From positions 2,418,001-2,482,000 of the forward strand of contig JAALGY010000031.1 in assembly GCA_032358165.1 (NCBI GenBank): a stretch of 64,000 nt of DNA, in the 5' to 3' direction. Below, in pieces: positions 61,001 to 64,000 of this stretch. The notes under the pieces were generated by a model. That model was not told the origin of the DNA. It saw only the letters and a program-made list of their open reading frames with translations, and did not search any database. The number at the start of each line of letters is the position of its first letter. The stretch's first letter is position 1. This DNA comes from Diplosphaera chodatii. Its lineage: Eukaryota; Chlorophyta; Trebouxiophyceae; Prasiolales; Stichococcaceae. The position numbers and the translations under genes were made by a program.

Positions 61001-62525
61001 GCAGCGTCCGGAGGCCCTTCAGCAGACGCTGGCGCCGCACAGGTCAGCCTCCCGGCTTCGCTGCACTCCCCACCAGCGGGGAGCTGCTGACGCTGTGATG
61101 GCTTGTTAACGCACGTACCTCAGCTGTGCCTCGCAGGTGTGTCGGTGCGCGCTCAGCTGCCCTGTAGCGCCCCGCACGTGCCCGAACCGCCTGTGTGGTG
61201 TGTCGCCAGGCGCTGACGCCGGAGGACTACACCGCGATCGTGGCGGCGGCGATGGCGGCGCAGGCGCAGCAGCCGCACATGCAGGCCGCCGCGGAGCAGG
61301 CGGCCGCCCGGCAGGGCGACGAGGCCGCCGCGGCCGCCGCCGGCAGCCCGCTGCGCCGCGGCTCGGGGGAGCGGAAGCAGGAGGCGGGGGCCGCCGCCAC
61401 GCCCCCCCGCCCCCCGGCCATGGTCACCATGGAGCTGGTGCGCAGTGCGCCCCGCCCTATTGGTGATGCTAATACCTGTAGTTCTGATCGGGCCAGTCTG
61501 GGGCCCGATCGTTCCTGTAACACACTCATTCATCGTGGGGTTGTGCAAGTCTCCCCTGGCGGGTGTCTTCACGGTGTGCCTGCCCGCCGCAGACGGAGCA
61601 CGAGGCGGAGCTGATCCGGGCGCACCGGGCGCGCGCCAGCAGCAACACGCGCGCGCTGACGGACGTGGCCGCCTCGCTGCAGCTGCTGTCCGGCGCCGGC
61701 GGCTCGGGCGAGGCCAGCGCCTCCGCCGGCGACAACAGGTGCCACGACTTCGTGCCCATCGTGTCTGCGCCCTCTCCTGTGACCTGGGCCAGGCCAGTTG
61801 CAATCGGCCGGCTACAGGTTGCCAGCTCCGTCATTGCAGTGATGTGTGATGACGCCAGTCTCGGTACATGTGGTGACCCGGATCGTGCAACCGGCCGCAA
61901 CCATGTCAGCAGAGGGACCGGCCCGCTCTGACATTTTGCTCGCGTGCTGCAGCCTGCGAAGGAGCTCCGCCTTCCAGCCCTATGGCGGGCGCAACACTCC
62001 ACCGCCGGCATCCGCCGCCGCTGCTGCCGCCCCCAACAGCAGCCAATGGCCCCTGGACGTGCTGCAGCTGGGCCTGGCTCGAGCCGCAGCGGTGAGCCAG
62101 GCTGTCACGGACAAGCTGTGGAGTCTGTGGCAACCTTGGGGCGGATGTGATGCAAGGGCCCCATGCTATGTGCAGACTCGCAGCACCACCCCATTGCCAG
62201 CCGGGCGTCTTTCTCACCGGGCTGTTCCCCTGCCGCAGGCGCGCAACGACCCCAACGCAGTGCAGGCGATGGCTGATGCCATCCGGCGGCAGGTGCCGTC
62301 GGGGGACCTGTGGCACGCTGCCATCATGCAGGTGCGCGCCTAGGTTATGCACACTACTTTCCACTTGCAGCTGTGGTGTCGTGCGTGCAGACACGCTCTG
62401 GCGTCATGCCCGTCATGATTGCGGCACGGCAGGTTGTGTTGTCAGCAATTCACCTGAGCCGAAACTGCGCTGCTGTGCAGCCGCAGGCGCAGGGGCCGCC
62501 GTCCGCCTCGAAGCCGTCATCGTGA
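58058..62525 (+). CDS. SBP-box transcription factor
   Basis: Thirteen exons join in phase: 58058-58228, 59108-59277, 59518-59685, 59901-59995, 60195-60318, 60465-60566, 60673-60817, 60980-61042, 61210-61437, 61593-61738, 61953-62091, 62239-62331 and 62481-62525, 562 residues. The SBP DNA-binding domain is built from FCQ (exon 1), VEGCGRDL, KDYYRRYKVCQAHAS, QQRFCQQCGTFHAVSEFDLDKR and SCRHALSLHNIKRRKR. All eight zinc ligands appear to be present and the basic KRRKR doubles as a nuclear signal. The first intron splits the first zinc finger between CQ and VEGC and starts with GC (GCAAGT), a GC-AG intron of about 880 bases. The rest is Ala/Gly/Ser-rich with MAELMAEIAANEYAAS and YTAIVAAAMAAQAQQ. 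SBP factors bind GTAC-core sites; the algal member CRR1 controls copper responses, but the target set here is unknown. Confidence 0.92.
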
Positions 62526-63459
62526 GAGCCCCGCCGGCGGCAGGGGTCACCTGGAGCGCACCACAATGCACAGCAACAGCAGGCAGCAGGCGAAGGCTGA
62601 AGGCACAACCGCGGGGACACACTGAAGTACTGGGCGGCGGCCGCGGCAGCCTCTGAATGCAAGTGGAATGAATTGCACGGGGTGTTGTGGTGTCGGCCGG
62701 CTGCTGCAGCATGCAGCCATGCGCCCCGTCAGATGCAGCACAGAAGCACACACACACATGTCACCACCTGGCACGGTAGGCCAGGGGCTCGGCCCGACGG
62801 CAGCGCGCATGCCCGTGTTGGGCCCAGATGCGCCGGACGTGCGGCCGCCCACCCTGTCGAGGCGCCTCCCGGCTAGCTGCCACATGAGGCTGGGTGGGCG
62901 CCCGCTGCCGGCGTGTCGGGGCTCCGCATCCGGCATACGCCTGCCGCCGGGCTGCCAGACCTCACAGCACCAATTCTTGGTTGAGCACGCTGCCTGCCCG
63001 AACGTCTGTTTGAGCCGTCAGGTCCATCAGAGGTGTCAGTCGGATCGATGCGCAGCGCCTGCTCAGCAGTCATGTCGAATATGCATTTGCTTGTGGGCGG
63101 CCCTGTGTTCAGTGGGCTCTTGCACCGGAGCTGGACCGCATTTTTTGCATGAGAGGGTATACAAGGCATGGTTTACAACACGTAAGGACTACAGCGGACT
63201 ACAACGTGCTGCCATGTCATCTACTGTGCAGCTGGTTGCCAGGAAACCCTACCGTCCACAACCGCACCAACAAAACCATAGCGTTCAATGGTCTTTGCCA
63301 GTCAGGCATCAATGCTGTTGTTGCAGCCCTGTTGCAACAGCTGTACAGTTGGCACATGATTGGCAAGCGGCTGGTATGCACCTGCCACCCCTCCTGCGTC
63401 ATGCTGTATCACAGCAGCTTGTGGTGAATGTACAACCAGCCTGCAGGCGTCAAAGTCCC
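62526..63459. other. convergent 3' intergenic region
   Basis: About 930 bases lie between the SBP-box stop (+) and the G-patch gene stop (-). No gene is recognised. It includes a short CA run near 62748-62757. Confidence 0.45.
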
Positions 63460-64000
63460 TCATTCGGCACCCAGGCCCACGCCCTTGCCGCGCCGCACCG
63501 CAGCAATCGGCTCCGCAATGCCTGTGGCACGAGCAGGCCCTGACATCAGTGTGGCTGACTCCACATGTGATGTTAGGCGATGCTCGCTCGGATGCTGACA
63601 TTTGACAACACTGTCAGCACAGCATGCATACTGACGAATCGCCTACACCTAGGCGCGCTCACTTCGGCAAGCTGCCGCATGTGAGACCTAGGCGGTGGGG
63701 TCGCACCTTGCTGCGAGGCGCCCAGGCCGCTGCCGGCGCCGCCAAAGCCCCACCGCGCCATCATGCGCGAGCCGAAGCCGGTGGTGTGCGCCTCGAAGCC
63801 GCCGTAGCGGGCCGCCACGCTGCCACGCTGCAGAGCCGGCGCGCAGGGGGCACTCTCAGCCGGACAGCATCGCCGCAGGCCGTGCAGGCGAGTTGCAACA
63901 CGTCACAGAATTTGCAGTGTGGCGGGTGCAGGGGTGGCAGTGGCGGCGCGGGCGCACCTGCTGCTCGCCGGGCGCTGCTTCGGCGGACGGCGAGGTTGGC
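63460..64000 (-). CDS. G-patch domain protein, C-terminal part (cut by window edge)
   Basis: Only the last three exons are in the window: from beyond 64000 to 63958 (SPSAEAAPGEQQ), 63827-63707 and 63521-63460, joining in phase. The middle exon reads FEAHTTGFGSRMMARWGFGG then GSGLGASQQG, a G-patch domain with the conserved glycines. The last exon reads IAEPIAAVRRGKGVGLGAE, then a TGA. The HTTGFGSRMM start and the AEPI-KGVGLG end resemble the SQS1-type R3H/G-patch proteins, in which the G-patch activates a DEAH RNA helicase. The 5' part, including any R3H domain, is outside the window, so the exact family is not certain. Confidence 0.8.

Noticed and set aside
62668..63543. A 291-codon plus-strand open frame
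   Set aside because: It overlaps the minus-strand G-patch exon and has random-looking composition. It fits a chance frame in GC-rich DNA.

Overview
This window is nuclear DNA from a GC-rich, intron-dense unicellular green alga. A chlorophyte, probably trebouxiophyte (Chlorella/Coccomyxa-like), fits best. The evidence is an SBP-box transcription factor, a PSTAIRE CDKA, a chloroplast CbbY-type sugar-bisphosphate phosphatase, an EDR2-type PH/START/DUF1336 protein, and a tRNA for selenocysteine, which green algae keep and land plants have lost. Genes are split into many short exons. Most donors I placed read GTGCGx or GTGAGx and acceptors mostly end in CAG. Gene models were therefore built by joining exons by eye, using reading phase and family alignment from memory. 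They are predictions, not transcript-supported.

Layout, left to right. 455-4204 (+): ASNSD1-like asparagine-synthetase-domain protein. 4595-6055 (-): plastid-type multi-pass membrane protein (possibly DUF3054). 6712-12469 (+): EDR2-like lipid-binding protein. 12985-13071 (-): tRNA-Sec(TCA). 14020-15891 (+): two-KH RNA-binding protein. 16207-16535 (-): small charged protein. 17202-19990 (+): Shewanella-like protein phosphatase. 20950-about 23086 (-): BRO1-domain (BROX-like) protein. 24236-27492 (+): DUF506/PDDEXK-like protein with a long disordered tail. 28655-about 31640 (-): unrecognised protein. 32542-37924 (-): secreted selenium-binding-protein-like beta-propeller, about 22 exons. 38236-41768 (-): kelch-repeat protein. 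42473-44641 (+): CDKA. 45378-50121 (+): STE20/Hippo-type kinase. 51408-54095 (+): secreted Cys/Tyr-rich protein. 54801-57384 (-): CbbY-like phosphatase. 58058-62525 (+): SBP-box transcription factor. 63460 to beyond the right edge (-): G-patch protein.

There is no operon logic, as expected for a eukaryote. Several pairs are divergent and could share promoters: DUF3054-like/EDR2-like, small protein/SLP, BRO1/DUF506, kelch/CDKA and CbbY/SBP-box. Themes include phosphosignalling and cell cycle (CDKA, STE20, SLP), membrane and lipid traffic (EDR2-like, BRO1), RNA handling (KH, G-patch), plastid carbon metabolism (CbbY) and selenium biology (tRNA-Sec; the selenium-binding-like protein is a separate matter). 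The least described items are the secreted Cys/Tyr-rich protein, the unrecognised minus-strand gene and the selenium-binding-like secreted propeller. I saw no transposon, CRISPR, rRNA or viral insertion.
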